A program made the position numbers and the translations under genes. Below the pieces are notes generated by a model that ran no database searches, was not told the origin of the DNA, and saw only the letters and a program-made list of their open reading frames with translations. A stretch of 64,000 bases of DNA from Pseudochrobactrum kiredjianiae. Lineage in GTDB: Bacteria; Pseudomonadota; Alphaproteobacteria; Rhizobiales; Rhizobiaceae. Shown piece after piece: positions 9,935 through 20,059 of the stretch. Within the stretch, counting starts at the first letter, position 1; every line of letters starts with the position of its first letter. The stretch spans positions 1,240,001 through 1,304,000 of the forward strand of contig NZ_JAUCBM010000001.1 in assembly GCF_030362795.1 (NCBI RefSeq). The letters run 5' to 3'.

Positions 9935-10434
9935 GCCATAGTCAGCTATCTGCTTCAACCGCTGCGGAAAGCCGCACACCCCGCGTTTCGCAGGTGATGC
10001 GTAATCGTAAACGCAAGCGATTGATTTTAATTTCCGGTGCTATGGCGGTGCTGGCATTGGCGATTGGTCTGGTACTGATGGCCTTCAGTCAGGATATTCG
10101 TTATTTTCGTACGCCTGATGATGTGACCGCAGAAGATATTGCCTCCGGTGCGCGTTTCCGTCTTGGTGGTCTGGTTGAGGCCGGCTCGGTGGTTCGTGGT
10201 GCTGATAAGCATGTGAGCTTTGGCGTAACGGATACGCTGAAACAGGTCACAGTGACTTATGAAGGTATTTTGCCTGATCTGTTCCGTGAAGGACAGGGTG
10301 TAGTAGCCGAGGGGCGCTTTACACCGGATGGCAAGTTTATTGCGGATAATGTTTTGGCGAAGCATGATGAAAATTACATGCCGAAAGATGTTGCGGATAG
10401 TCTGAAAGAAAAAGGTGTCTGGGAAGGCAACTAA
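9931..10434 (+). CDS. ccmE: Heme chaperone CcmE (CycJ)
   Basis: The 167-residue protein has a basic N-terminal tail, a single membrane anchor (about residues 32-52, '[20 protein letters not shown]') and a periplasmic OB-fold domain ('[15 protein letters not shown]', '[21 protein letters not shown]'). The heme-binding motif 'KHDENYMP' (about residues 144-151) contains the His that binds heme covalently and the following Tyr. CcmE receives heme from CcmABC and hands it to CcmF. The start overlaps the end of ccmI, so the two are translationally coupled. Confidence 0.95.
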   Translation: MSHSQLSASTAAESRTPRVSQVMRNRKRKRLILISGAMAVLALAIGLVLMAFSQDIRYFRTPDDVTAEDIASGARFRLGGLVEAGSVVRGADKHVSFGVTDTLKQVTVTYEGILPDLFREGQGVVAEGRFTPDGKFIADNVLAKHDENYMPKDVADSLKEKGVWEGN

Positions 10435-10522
10435 GCAGGTTGTGTTTGAAACTCCCATACCAAAAAGCTGAATGTTGCGGCCATCAAGTGATGCGTAGCC
10501 TTCACCGGACAGGATAATAATA

Positions 10523-12517
10523 ATGAGCGTTGAAATCGGACATTTCGCACTTGTGCTGGCTTTGGCTTTGGCTTTAGTGCAGTCCTTGTTGCCGGTGATC
10601 GGAGCAAAGCGGAATGATTTCCGGTTGATGAGCGTTGCCGAGCCTTGCGCCGCGGCTGTATTCGCGCTGATTTTACTCTCTTCTGCTATGCTGGTCCGCG
10701 CTTATGTTACGTCTGATTTCTCTGTCCTCAATGTGGTGGAGAACTCGCATTCTCTGAAGCCATTACTGTTCAAAATCACCGGTGTATGGGGCAATCATGA
10801 AGGCTCCATGATGCTCTGGGTGCTGATCCTCTCCTTGTTCAGCGCTTTGGTCGCCGTTTTTGGCGGCAATCTTCCGAATACATTGCGAGCCAATGTACTG
10901 GCGGTTCAGGGCTGGATTGCGACTGCCTTCCTAAGTTTTATCCTGTTTACCTCAAATCCGTTTGTACGCATTATTCCTGCGCCGATTGAAGGTCAGGATC
11001 TCAATCCGATCCTGCAGGATATTGGTCTCGCCATTCATCCCCCATTACTTTATCTTGGTTATGTTGGCTTTTCAGTCTGCTTTTCTTTTGCTGTTGCCGC
11101 GCTGATCGACGGACGTGTGGATGCCGCATGGGCGCGATGGGTGCGGCCATGGACTTTGACCGCATGGATTTTCCTCACCGGTGGTATCTCAATGGGCTCT
11201 TACTGGGCTTATTATGAGTTGGGTTGGGGCGGCTGGTGGTTCTGGGATCCGGTTGAAAACGCATCGTTTATGCCATGGTTGATCGGTACCGCATTGCTGC
11301 ATTCCGCGATTGTGATGGAAAAACGCGGTGCGCTGAAAATCTGGACAATTTTGCTGGCATTGCTGACCTTCTCCTTGTCGCTGCTCGGTGCATTTCTTGT
11401 GCGCTCAGGTGTGCTGACTTCAGTACATAGCTTTGCGACTGATCCGGGGCGTGGCCTGTTCATTCTGGCTATTCTGGTGTTCTTTATCGGCGGTTCGCTG
11501 ACTTTGTTTGCGTTGCGCGCACAAACATTGACCACCGGTACAATGTTCCAGCCGGTGTCGCGCGAAGGCGCGCTTGTGCTGAATAATCTGTTTCTGAGTA
11601 CTGCAACGGCAACCGTTCTGATTGGTACGCTTTATCCACTGTTGCTGGAAGCTATGACCGGAACCAAAATTTCTGTTGGCGCACCGTTCTTCAATATGAC
11701 TTTTGGCCCGCTGATGATCCCGCTTTTGGCAGCCGTTCCTTTTGGCCCTTTAATGGCATGGAAGCGCGGTGATCTTTACGCAGTTGCACAGCGCCTGATG
11801 TGGGTTTTCGGTCTCTCTCTGGCTTGCGTCGGTTTGGTTCTGATCCTGATTGACCCGCGTGGTGTTTGGGCGGCATTTGGTATCGGCTTAGCTGTATGGG
11901 TAATACTCGGCAGCCTGATGGACATCGTAACGAAAGCCGGTTTTGGTAAAGTTGAGCTTTCACGGGCGTTTCCACGCTTATTTGGCCTGCCGCGCTCCGT
12001 TTTTGGTACAGCGCTTGCCCATATGGGGCTGGGCATTACTTTGCTGGGTATTGTGGTCGTCACCAGCTTTGGTACAGAGCAGGTCGTGATTATGAAGCAG
12101 GGAGAAGCTGTCGCTTTCTCAGGGTATCAGTTGCGTTATGATGGCCAGCAGCCATTTGCCGGTTCCAATTATACGGAGGATCAGGGACTGTTCACTTTGC
12201 TGCATCAGGATGGTCGTGTAGCTAATAGTGTTATAGCTGCTAAGCGTTTCTATCCTGCGCGGAATATGCCGACAACAGAGGCCGGTATTATCACCCGTGG
12301 TGTCAACCAGTATTATATCGCGCTGGGTGATCCGATTGATGGCGGTGGTATGGTCGTGCGTCTTTGGTGGAAGCCATTTGTAACACTGATCTGGCTTGGC
12401 ACTGTTGCAATGATCCTTGGTGGCTTCTTGTCTTTAATGGACAGACGTCTGCGGGTTGGCGCGCCAGCTAAAGCAAGTGCAAAAAAGCAGGTTAAAGCAG
12501 TCAGCGGGGCAGTGTGA
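10523..12517 (+). CDS. ccmF: Cytochrome c heme lyase subunit CcmF (CycK)
   Basis: A 664-residue polytopic membrane protein with many hydrophobic segments. The tryptophan-rich WWD signature reads '[19 protein letters not shown]' (about residues 235-253). Conserved His residues occur at '[10 protein letters not shown]' (about residue 92) and '[12 protein letters not shown]' (about residue 172). CcmF takes heme from CcmE and, with CcmH/CcmI, attaches it to the CxxCH motif of apocytochromes. The length is that of the family. It follows ccmE after an 88-base gap, and its stop overlaps the ccmH start. Confidence 0.96.
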   Translation: MSVEIGHFALVLALALALVQSLLPVIGAKRNDFRLMSVAEPCAAAVFALILLSSAMLVRAYVTSDFSVLNVVENSHSLKPLLFKITGVWGNHEGSMMLWVLILSLFSALVAVFGGNLPNTLRANVLAVQGWIATAFLSFILFTSNPFVRIIPAPIEGQDLNPILQDIGLAIHPPLLYLGYVGFSVCFSFAVAALIDGRVDAAWARWVRPWTLTAWIFLTGGISMGSYWAYYELGWGGWWFWDPVENASFMPWLIGTALLHSAIVMEKRGALKIWTILLALLTFSLSLLGAFLVRSGVLTSVHSFATDPGRGLFILAILVFFIGGSLTLFALRAQTLTTGTMFQPVSREGALVLNNLFLSTATATVLIGTLYPLLLEAMTGTKISVGAPFFNMTFGPLMIPLLAAVPFGPLMAWKRGDLYAVAQRLMWVFGLSLACVGLVLILIDPRGVWAAFGIGLAVWVILGSLMDIVTKAGFGKVELSRAFPRLFGLPRSVFGTALAHMGLGITLLGIVVVTSFGTEQVVIMKQGEAVAFSGYQLRYDGQQPFAGSNYTEDQGLFTLLHQDGRVANSVIAAKRFYPARNMPTTEAGIITRGVNQYYIALGDPIDGGGMVVRLWWKPFVTLIWLGTVAMILGGFLSLMDRRLRVGAPAKASAKKQVKAVSGAV

Positions 12518-13026
12518 TGGCCACTTTGAAATATTTTTCAGGGCGGTCATTGGCGACGCTTTTGCTTGCAGCTTTCATCGCTGCCGCTGGCCTGACATCC
12601 GTCAATATTCGTTCCGCTTGGGCAGTTAATCCGGATGAGGTTTTGTCTGATCCGGTATTGGAGAAACGTGCCCGCAATCTGTCGACAGGGTTGCGTTGCA
12701 TGGTGTGTCAGAACCAGTCGATTGATGATTCTGACGCTGATCTGGCGCGCGATCTCCGCCTGCTTGTGCGTGAAAGACTGGTACAAGGCGATACAGACGA
12801 ACAGGTTATTGATTTTCTGGTTGATCGTTATGGTGAGTTTGTTCTTCTGAAACCCCGTCTCGATCAGCGCACGGTGATTTTGTGGAGCTTTCCGGCACTC
12901 ATTTTGATCGTCGGTATCGGGGTTATTTGGTATTCACGCCGCAAGGCAGGTGGTGCGCCGGCACCGATTGCACCGCTGAGCGAAGAAGAGACCAAACGGC
13001 TGGAGAAATTGCTGGACGGGCAGTAA
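12517..13026 (+). CDS. ccmH: Cytochrome c maturation thioredoxin-like protein CcmH (CycL)
   Basis: About 169 residues: an N-terminal signal/anchor, the CcmH motif '[19 protein letters not shown]' (about residues 55-73) with the redox-active CxxC, and a second membrane helix (about residues 120-140, '[15 protein letters not shown]') followed by a short cytoplasmic tail. CcmH keeps apocytochrome cysteines reduced for heme attachment. The ATG at 12517 shares its A with the ccmF stop (TGATG); a GTG at 12514 is the alternative. A weak hairpin at 13031-13050 follows the gene, so the ccm operon probably ends here. Confidence 0.93.
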   Translation: MATLKYFSGRSLATLLLAAFIAAAGLTSVNIRSAWAVNPDEVLSDPVLEKRARNLSTGLRCMVCQNQSIDDSDADLARDLRLLVRERLVQGDTDEQVIDFLVDRYGEFVLLKPRLDQRTVILWSFPALILIVGIGVIWYSRRKAGGAPAPIAPLSEEETKRLEKLLDGQ

Positions 13027-13152
13027 CCGGTTTTCGTAACCTTACGAAAAATTCATCTTTCAGAAATTATCCGGTAATGTTCAGTAAGCTATCTCTTGTG
13101 AGGAATAGTTGATAACCTGTTGCAGGTTATCTGCCCTCTCAGGAGATATTGT

Positions 13153-14691
13153 ATGTCTGATATTAAGTCATCTTCCCGTCGCTCTCTTAGCCGCATCTTC
13201 TTGTCCGCCGCTTTGGCCGGTACAATGTTGGCTACCGGACCTCTGGCTTCCATCACCTCAGCGCAGGCCGCTCCTGTCAGTGTGACCGCACAGGCGCAGC
13301 CGGGCTTCTCCGAACTGGTTGAAAAAGTTCGCCCTGCTGTTGTGAGTGTGCGCGTTAAAAGCGATGTGCAGGCCGCACGTAATGAGCGCACCCAGTTCTT
13401 TGGCGGCAACGGCAATGGTTTTGATCAGCTGCCGGACGGCCATCCTCTCAAGCGTTTCTTTAAAGAGTTCGGCAATCCATATGGCCCAGACGGCGATCAG
13501 GCACGCCCGAACAAGCGCCAGAAGCGCGGTGATCGTGGCCATGCCCGTCCGCTTGCACAGGGTTCCGGTTTCTTCATTTCTGAAGACGGCTATGTCGTCA
13601 CCAACAACCATGTTGTAACGGATGGTGATTCATTCTCTGTGGTAATGGATGACGGTACAGAGCTTGACGCTAAACTGATCGGCACTGATGCCCGTACAGA
13701 TTTGGCTGTGCTGAAAGTCGATGACAAGCGCAAGTTTACCTATGTTGCTTTTGATGATGAAGGCACAGTGAAGGTTGGCGACTGGGTTGTTGCAGTCGGT
13801 AATCCGTTTGGTCTTGGCGGCACAGTAACTGCCGGTATTGTCTCAGCGCGTGGCCGTGATATTGGTGCTGGTCCTTATGACGATTTTATCCAGATCGACG
13901 CTGCGGTAAACAAGGGCAACTCTGGTGGCCCTGCTTTTGATCTGAGCGGTAAAGTTGTTGGGATTAACACCGCGATCTTCTCACCATCGGGCGGTAGCGT
14001 TGGTATTGCTTTTGCTATCCCTGCTTCGACAGCCAGCAAGGTTGTCGATCAGCTGATTAAGAAAGGCTCGGTTGAGCGCGGTTGGATCGGCGTGCAAATT
14101 CAGCCGGTAACCAAGGAAATTGCAGACTCACTCGGTTTGGCTGAAGATAAAGGCGCAATCGTTGCTGAACCTCAGGCTGATGGCCCTGCTGCAAAAGCCG
14201 GTATTGTTGCCGGTGACGTGATTACGGCTGTGAATGACGAGACAGTTAAAGATCCGCGTGATCTTGCAAAGAAGGTTGCAGCGATCAATCCGGGTGAAAA
14301 AGCAAGCCTGACGATCTGGCGTAAGGGTAAAGCTGAGACTGTCAGCATCGACATTAAAGCCTATCCTGACGATCAGAAATCGGCCGATAAGGGCACTGAC
14401 AGCTCATCCGGCAACAGCGAGACATTGGATGATTATGGTCTGACTGTCACGCCTGATGAAAATGGCAAGGGTGTTGTCGTGACCGATGTTGATCCGGACA
14501 GCGATGCTGCGGATAAAGGTCTGCGTGCTGGTGATACGATTGTGACTGTTAATAATAAGGATGTAAAATCCGCATCTGAAATTAACACCGCGATCAAGGA
14601 TGCAGTAAAGAACGGCCGTAAAGCAGTTCTGCTGCAGGTACAGCGTAACGGACAGAACAGCTTTGTTGCCTTGACGGTTGATCTGGGCTGA
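13153..14691 (+). CDS. degP: Periplasmic serine protease/chaperone DegP (HtrA, Do family)
   Basis: A 512-residue protein with a signal peptide ending near 'AQAAP' (about residue 40). The trypsin-like domain shows the full triad: His in 'VTNNHVVTDGD' (about residue 150), Asp in 'DARTDLAVLKV' (about residue 180) and Ser in 'NKGNSGGPAFD' (about residue 257). Two PDZ domains follow (about residues 305-390 and 415-505), and a Gly/Asp/Arg/Lys-rich insertion occurs before the catalytic His, as in other Rhizobiales DegP proteins. It degrades or refolds misfolded envelope proteins. The start is ATG 13153, with AGGAGA ten bases upstream. The two-component pair behind it may sense envelope stress, but that link is only positional. 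Confidence 0.95.
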   Translation: MSDIKSSSRRSLSRIFLSAALAGTMLATGPLASITSAQAAPVSVTAQAQPGFSELVEKVRPAVVSVRVKSDVQAARNERTQFFGGNGNGFDQLPDGHPLKRFFKEFGNPYGPDGDQARPNKRQKRGDRGHARPLAQGSGFFISEDGYVVTNNHVVTDGDSFSVVMDDGTELDAKLIGTDARTDLAVLKVDDKRKFTYVAFDDEGTVKVGDWVVAVGNPFGLGGTVTAGIVSARGRDIGAGPYDDFIQIDAAVNKGNSGGPAFDLSGKVVGINTAIFSPSGGSVGIAFAIPASTASKVVDQLIKKGSVERGWIGVQIQPVTKEIADSLGLAEDKGAIVAEPQADGPAAKAGIVAGDVITAVNDETVKDPRDLAKKVAAINPGEKASLTIWRKGKAETVSIDIKAYPDDQKSADKGTDSSSGNSETLDDYGLTVTPDENGKGVVVTDVDPDSDAADKGLRAGDTIVTVNNKDVKSASEINTAIKDAVKNGRKAVLLQVQRNGQNSFVALTVDLG

Positions 14692-14718
14692 TCTTTTATT
14701 CTTGTGGTAATAAACAAA

Positions 14719-14745
14719 GAGGCGGTGTTTTTGTAACGCCGCCTC
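14719..14745 (+). terminator. Hairpin after degP
   Basis: Arms GAGGCGG and CCGCCTC are separated by a 13-base loop, 28 bases after the degP stop. The T-tract after it is poor, so it may be an mRNA-end stabilising hairpin rather than a strong terminator. Confidence 0.5.
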
Positions 14746-14800
14746 TCTATGCATTTCGCATCTTGTTGTGCATTGTGCTTGTCGGAATTGAGGGTCGGTG

Positions 14801-15511
14801 ATGCGTATTTTGATTATTGAAGATGACCGCGAAGCGGCACGTTACCTTGAAAAAGCTTTTGCTGAGGCGGGACATGTTGCTGATATCGCTGGTGACGGCG
14901 AAACCGGCTATACACTGGCCGAAAATAATCATTATGATGTATTAATCATCGACCGCATGCTGCCAAAGCGCGACGGATTGTCGGTTATTGCCGGTCTGCG
15001 TGCGCAGGGGCAGATGACACCTGCGCTCATTCTTTCCGCACTCGGTCAGGTGGATGATCGCGTAACCGGTTTGAGAGCCGGTGGCGATGACTATCTTACC
15101 AAACCCTATGCGTTTTCGGAACTGCTCGCCCGTGTTGAGGTCTTGCAGCGCCGTGTCAGTCCGAAAGAGGCTGATACAGTCTATCGTGTCGGTGATCTGG
15201 AGCTTGATCGGTTATCGCATACAGCGCGCCGTGCCGGAACTGATATTAATTTGCAGCCGCGTGAGTTCCGTTTGCTGGAATATTTAATGCGTCATGCAGG
15301 GCAGGTGGTGACCCGCACCATGCTGCTCGAGAATGTTTGGGATTATCATTTCGACCCGCAGACCAATGTGATTGACGTTCATATTTCGCGCTTGCGCTCT
15401 AAAATTGAAAAAGATTTTGACGAGCCTTTGCTGCACACTGTGCGCGGAGCGGGCTATATGCTGAAAGCCGGTTCGCCATTAGCAAAATCTAAATCGGCAG
15501 ACAGTCAATGA
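14801..15511 (+). CDS. OmpR-family response regulator
   Basis: The 236-residue protein has a receiver domain (acidic 'IEDD' at residues 6-9, phospho-acceptor in 'VLIIDRMLPKRDG' near residue 51, Lys in 'DDYLTKPYAF' near residue 101) and a C-terminal winged-helix domain ('LQPREFRLLEYLMRHAGQVV', 'TNVIDVHISRLRSKIE'). The start is ATG 14801 with GAGGG seven bases upstream; a GTG at 14798 is less well placed. It overlaps the following kinase gene by four bases and lies between degP and glnE, a conserved Rhizobiales order. I do not know an established symbol or target genes; the domain resembles the QseB/TctD group. Confidence 0.88.
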   Translation: MRILIIEDDREAARYLEKAFAEAGHVADIAGDGETGYTLAENNHYDVLIIDRMLPKRDGLSVIAGLRAQGQMTPALILSALGQVDDRVTGLRAGGDDYLTKPYAFSELLARVEVLQRRVSPKEADTVYRVGDLELDRLSHTARRAGTDINLQPREFRLLEYLMRHAGQVVTRTMLLENVWDYHFDPQTNVIDVHISRLRSKIEKDFDEPLLHTVRGAGYMLKAGSPLAKSKSADSQ

Positions 15512-16926
15512 TGAGTCGTCTGAGCGCATTGCTGCGCACGACAGCTGTGCGGTTGTCGGCACTTTATTTGCTGCTGTTTGTGCTCAGCGCGATGGCGTTG
15601 TTTTTCTATATGACCAATTTGTCGGTCAATTTCCTCACAGCACAGACACAGAAATCGCTGTTGGATGAAGTGACCAATGTCACTGCATCTTATGAGCGCG
15701 GTGGTATTCCGTTGCTGGTTCGCACGATCGACCGGCGATCGCGTCAGCCGGGTGCTTTTCTCTATCTGATTGCTGATCCGGCGGGACGTATTCTTTCCGG
15801 TAATGTTGAAAGCCTTGAACCGGGTGTGCTTGATATCAGCGGTATGTCGGACAGGCCGTTTACCTATATGCGCTATGGCGAGCAGGGCACGGCAGAGAAA
15901 CACAAGGCCATCGCTATTATCTTTGCAATTCCTAATGGTATGCGCGTTCTGATTGGCCGCGATCTGAGCGAGCCGGAATTATTCCGCGATATCATGCGCC
16001 GCGCCTTAGTGCTGGCTCTTGGCATTATGGCTGTTGGGGCATTTCTGATCTGGTATTTTGTCGGACGCAGGGCATTGTTGCGGCTCAAGCAGGTATCAAG
16101 TTCATCCCAGCGGATCATGGCTGGTGATTTGGGTGAGCGCTTGCCTGTCAGTGGTTCCGGCGATGAGTTCGACCGGTTGTCGATCAATCTGAATGCGATG
16201 CTCGGACGGATTGAAGAACTGAATGACGGATTGAAACACGTCTCGGATAATATCGCCCATGATTTAAAAACACCACTGACGCGCTTGCGAAATAAGGCTG
16301 AAGCGACGCTCTCTGGCGAAAAGGATAAAGCTGAATATCGTGCCGCGCTTGAGGATATTATTGGTGAGTCCGATCAGCTGATCCGTACCTTCAATGCGAT
16401 CCTGATGATCTCACGTCTTGAGGCGGGCTATTCATCTGAGAATATGGAAGTGCTGCCGGTCAACCCGATCTTGCATGATGTGGCCGAGCTGTACGAGCCG
16501 GTGGCAGAAGATGCCGGACTTGAGCTGATGGTTGAAGCAGACGATGATATCAACCTGCGGATTAATCGCGAGCTGGTTGGTCAGACAATATCCAACCTTA
16601 TTGATAATGCGATTAAATATTCCCCAGTTGCTGAAGAAAACGGTGAGAGCCGGACGAAAATTACTGTTGCGATGAAACAAGCGGGCGATCAGGTACTAAT
16701 CAGTGTTGCCGATCAGGGGACGGGTATTCCAGAGGCTTTGCGAGAACAGGCGACAGAACGCTTTGTACGTCTGGAGGAAAGTCGCACACAACCTGGCTCC
16801 GGTCTCGGTCTTAGTTTGGCTAAAGCAGTTATGAAACTACATGGCGGGAGTTTGACGCTGGAAGATAATTCACCGGGCTTGCGAGTTGTTCTTGCTTTTC
16901 CTGCCCTCCCTGAGACAAAACAGTAA
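15508..16926 (+). CDS. Sensor histidine kinase, partner of the upstream OmpR-type regulator
   Basis: A 472-residue kinase with two membrane segments (about residues 15-35 and 165-190), a periplasmic sensing region between them and a HAMP domain ('RIMAGDLGERLPVSGSGDEFDRL'-type region near residue 210). The H-box is 'DNIAHDLKTPLTRLRNK' near residue 250. It is followed by an N-box ('LIDNAIKYSP'), G1 ('VADQGTGIP') and G2 ('GSGLGLSLA'). The ATG lies inside the stop of the regulator gene, so the pair is made together. A block of palindromic repeats begins 14 bases after its stop. Signal and targets cannot be read from the sequence. Confidence 0.88.
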   Translation: MMSRLSALLRTTAVRLSALYLLLFVLSAMALFFYMTNLSVNFLTAQTQKSLLDEVTNVTASYERGGIPLLVRTIDRRSRQPGAFLYLIADPAGRILSGNVESLEPGVLDISGMSDRPFTYMRYGEQGTAEKHKAIAIIFAIPNGMRVLIGRDLSEPELFRDIMRRALVLALGIMAVGAFLIWYFVGRRALLRLKQVSSSSQRIMAGDLGERLPVSGSGDEFDRLSINLNAMLGRIEELNDGLKHVSDNIAHDLKTPLTRLRNKAEATLSGEKDKAEYRAALEDIIGESDQLIRTFNAILMISRLEAGYSSENMEVLPVNPILHDVAELYEPVAEDAGLELMVEADDDINLRINRELVGQTISNLIDNAIKYSPVAEENGESRTKITVAMKQAGDQVLISVADQGTGIPEALREQATERFVRLEESRTQPGSGLGLSLAKAVMKLHGGSLTLEDNSPGLRVVLAFPALPETKQ

Positions 16927-16940
16927 TCAGGTAGGAATCT

Positions 16941-17110
16941 AAAGCGCATCCCGAAAAGTGGGGGCCGGTTTTCGGATAAGATGCGCGATGAAACAAAGAG
17001 CGCATCCCGAAAAGTGTGCAGCTGTTTTTCGGCCGATACTTGGAATGTGATGCGCGATGAAACAAAGAGAAAGAGCATTTCTTTTGTTTCTGTTTGACGG
17101 GAAATGCTCT
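16941..17110. repeat. Cluster of family-B palindromic repeats before glnE
   Basis: Two head-to-tail copies of an element starting AGCGCATCCCGAAAAGTG, with a returning arm TTTTCGG and an end ATGCGCGATGAAACAAAGA. They are followed by an unrelated palindrome with arms AGAGCATTTC and GAAATGCTCT (17072-17110). Further family-B copies lie at 31107-31149 and, as a diverged form, at 27926-27973. The 'CCGAAAAGTG...TTTTCGG' motif is widespread between genes in Rhizobiales. The last palindrome directly abuts the glnE ribosome-binding region. Confidence 0.85.
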
Positions 17111-17126
17111 GGGGTGGAATTGCAGT

Positions 17127-20057
17127 ATGACCGGTGTTTTGTTTTTTGATCACTCTTTGAAGTCACTGACAGTTCCCGAACCACAACAAGCAAAAATCTA
17201 TCTGCAAAATTTGAGAGAAGCAGCGGAAGAGCATGAATGTAGTGCTCTGAGTGCCTATCTGAAAAACGCAGATGAAACCGGATTTTTGGCTGCTGTATTG
17301 GATTGTTCACCGTTCTTGCGAGAGGTGACAGAGGCCAATCCTGAAATTCTGGAAAGCCTTTTTACTGCACCAATCAGTATCTTACTTGAACAATTGACCG
17401 TGCAAGTTCGGGTCGTAGGCGTCGATCCGGAGATGACAGAGAGCCGCCTGATGACGGAGCTACGCCGCATCAAGAAAGCTGCCCATGTGCTAATCGCGCT
17501 GGATGATCTGGCAGGGCTGGTTAACGTCATGCAGACCACCAATCGGCTGACTGATTTGGCAGAGGGCTGCCTACGTGCCGCAGTACGCTTTTTGCTGCTT
17601 GAAAGTGATGCCAAGGGCAAGCTGGCTTTACCGGATCGCTCAGATCCTGAAAAAGACAGCGGGATTATTGTACTGGGTATGGGCAAGTTCGGTGCCGGAG
17701 AGCTGAATTATTCCTCAGATATTGATTTGATTGTTTTTATCGACAGTGCGCGTCCGGCGATTACTGATCCTTATGAATGTGTCGATCTGTTTTCCCGTAT
17801 GGCACGGCGGCTGGTGAAAATCCTGCAAGACAGAACTGCTGACGGTTATGTCTTTCGGGTTGATTTGCGTCTGCGTCCTGATCCGGGGGCAACACCGCTG
17901 GCTATTCCGGTGAGTGCGGCGCTGCATTATTATGAAGGGCGCGGCCAGAATTGGGAACGCGCGGCAATGATTAAAGCACGCCCTGTGGCCGGTGATTTCA
18001 TCTCGGGCGAGCAGTTTATCAAAGAACTGGCACCCTATGTCTGGCGCAAATATCTTGATTATGCAGCCATTGCAGATATTCATTCTATCAAGCGACAAAT
18101 CCATGCTCACCGCGGCCATGGCGATATTGCTGTGCGTGGCCATAATGTGAAATTAGGGCGCGGTGGTATTCGCGAGATCGAGTTTTTCGTTCAGACCCAG
18201 CAACTGATCGCGGGTGGGCGCTTTCCGGAATTGCGTGGGTCACAAACATTGGCCATGCTGAGCAAGCTCTATGAACGCGGCTGGGTAGGTGAGAATACCC
18301 GCGACCAACTGAGCCGGAATTATCAGTTTCTACGCAATGTTGAACATCGCATTCAAATGGTTGCTGATGAGCAGACGCATATTCTGCCTGAGGATGATGA
18401 AGGCTTCAGCCGCATTGCTGCGATGATGGGCTATCCGGATAATGACAGTTTCACGGCTGAATTTCTCGCCGTTCTGCGCACCGTTGAAAAACATTATGCG
18501 GCTTTGTTTGAGCAGGCGCCGGAACTTGGCAGCAGTGGCGGTAATCTGGTGTTTACCGGCGAGACGGATGATCCAGATACATTGCAAACACTGTCGCAGC
18601 TTGGTTTTGAGCGTCCGAGCGATATTTGCAGGATTATCCGTACATGGCATTTTGGCCGCTATCGTGCAACACAGACCGCAGAAGCGCGGGAGCGCCTGAC
18701 AGAGCTGACACCGGCCTTGCTAAATGCTTTCGCCGCTACCGAGCGTGCTGATGATGCATTGCTGCGCTTTGATGATTTCCTCCAAGGCTTGCCGTCAGGC
18801 ATCCAGCTTTTCAGTCTGCTGCAATCCAATCCGGCATTGCTCAATCTGCTGGTGTTAGTGATGAGTGCTGCACCACGTCTGGCGGAAATCATTACCCGTA
18901 AGCCTCATGTTTTTGACGGTATGCTCGATCCGCGTATTTTTTCGGAACTGCCAACGCGCTCTTATCTCGAAGAGCGGTTGGATACATTTCTGAATTCGGA
19001 CGAGGCCTATGAACAAACGCTCGACCGTCTGCGTATTTTTGCTGCCGAGCAGCGTTTTCTGATTGGTATCCGCCTGCTGACCGGCGCAATCGATGGTGTT
19101 CGTGCGGGCAGGGCTTTTTCTGACCTTGCAGAGCTGATGATTGACCGCGCAGTGAACGCGGTGACCAAAGAATTTGCCGTGCGTCATGGCCATATTGCCG
19201 GTGGTCGTATTGCAGTGCTGGCTATGGGAAAACTCGGCAGTCGTGAACTGACCGCCGGTTCGGATATTGATATTATCTTGCTCTACGACCACGAGGCAGA
19301 TGCTGACTATTCCAATGGTGAGAAGCAGCTTGCAGCATCGCAATATTATATCCGTCTGACACAGCGTCTGATTGCAGCTCTGTCGGCGCCCATGGCTGAA
19401 GGCGTACTGTATGAAGTGGATATGCGTCTGCGGCCAAGCGGCAATAAAGGGCCAGTGGCAACGCATATTGAGGCTTTCAGCAAATATCAGCGCAATGAAG
19501 CATGGATATGGGAGCATATGGCGCTGACCCGCGCCCGCACGATTGCCGGTGATCGCTCATTCCGAGATGAGATTGATGCTGAGGTCGATGCTATTCTCGC
19601 CATTCCTTCCGAGGTCAAAAAGACCGCGAAAGAAATGGTTGAGATGCGTGCATTGATTGCCAATGAAAAACCGCCGCGTGATAATTGGGATTTGAAGCTA
19701 CGGTCCGGCGGCTTGATTGATTTGGAATTTATTGCGCAATTCGCAGTGCTGACTGGGCAGGTGGCGACAGAGACGCGACATACATCCACAGAGCTTAATC
19801 TGCGCCATCTGAAGCCGGAATTTGCCAGCCCTGCACAGGCAGAGGAACTGGCGGGCGCGCATCATTTTTATAGCAATGTAACGCAGATTATCCGTCTCTG
19901 TGTTGACGATAATACGGGGCGGGAAGACTATCTGCCGGGCTTGTTGGAATTGTTGTGCCGTGCCGCAGAATTGCCGGATATTGGCCATGTCGAGCATCAA
20001 CTGGATCAGACAACTGAACTGGTGGCCAAAGCGTTTAAACAACTGCTGAAAGGCTAA
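17127..20057 (+). CDS. glnE: Bifunctional glutamine synthetase adenylyltransferase/deadenylylase
   Basis: This 976-residue enzyme has two nucleotidyltransferase domains in tandem, as in all GlnE proteins. The N-terminal deadenylylase half has 'GMGKFGAGELNYSSDIDLI' (about residues 190-210) and the C-terminal adenylylating half has 'AMGKLGSRELTAGSDIDII' (about residues 704-722). Each carries the paired Asp residues that bind the metal ions. GlnE switches glutamine synthetase off and on by adding or removing AMP, under control of PII proteins. The start is ATG 17127, with a GGGGTGGAA box upstream; an upstream TTG at 17094 lies in the repeat block. The gene converges with pleC with only two bases between their stops. 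Confidence 0.95.
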   Translation: MTGVLFFDHSLKSLTVPEPQQAKIYLQNLREAAEEHECSALSAYLKNADETGFLAAVLDCSPFLREVTEANPEILESLFTAPISILLEQLTVQVRVVGVDPEMTESRLMTELRRIKKAAHVLIALDDLAGLVNVMQTTNRLTDLAEGCLRAAVRFLLLESDAKGKLALPDRSDPEKDSGIIVLGMGKFGAGELNYSSDIDLIVFIDSARPAITDPYECVDLFSRMARRLVKILQDRTADGYVFRVDLRLRPDPGATPLAIPVSAALHYYEGRGQNWERAAMIKARPVAGDFISGEQFIKELAPYVWRKYLDYAAIADIHSIKRQIHAHRGHGDIAVRGHNVKLGRGGIREIEFFVQTQQLIAGGRFPELRGSQTLAMLSKLYERGWVGENTRDQLSRNYQFLRNVEHRIQMVADEQTHILPEDDEGFSRIAAMMGYPDNDSFTAEFLAVLRTVEKHYAALFEQAPELGSSGGNLVFTGETDDPDTLQTLSQLGFERPSDICRIIRTWHFGRYRATQTAEARERLTELTPALLNAFAATERADDALLRFDDFLQGLPSGIQLFSLLQSNPALLNLLVLVMSAAPRLAEIITRKPHVFDGMLDPRIFSELPTRSYLEERLDTFLNSDEAYEQTLDRLRIFAAEQRFLIGIRLLTGAIDGVRAGRAFSDLAELMIDRAVNAVTKEFAVRHGHIAGGRIAVLAMGKLGSRELTAGSDIDIILLYDHEADADYSNGEKQLAASQYYIRLTQRLIAALSAPMAEGVLYEVDMRLRPSGNKGPVATHIEAFSKYQRNEAWIWEHMALTRARTIAGDRSFRDEIDAEVDAILAIPSEVKKTAKEMVEMRALIANEKPPRDNWDLKLRSGGLIDLEFIAQFAVLTGQVATETRHTSTELNLRHLKPEFASPAQAEELAGAHHFYSNVTQIIRLCVDDNTGREDYLPGLLELLCRAAELPDIGHVEHQLDQTTELVAKAFKQLLKG

Positions 20058-20059
20058 AG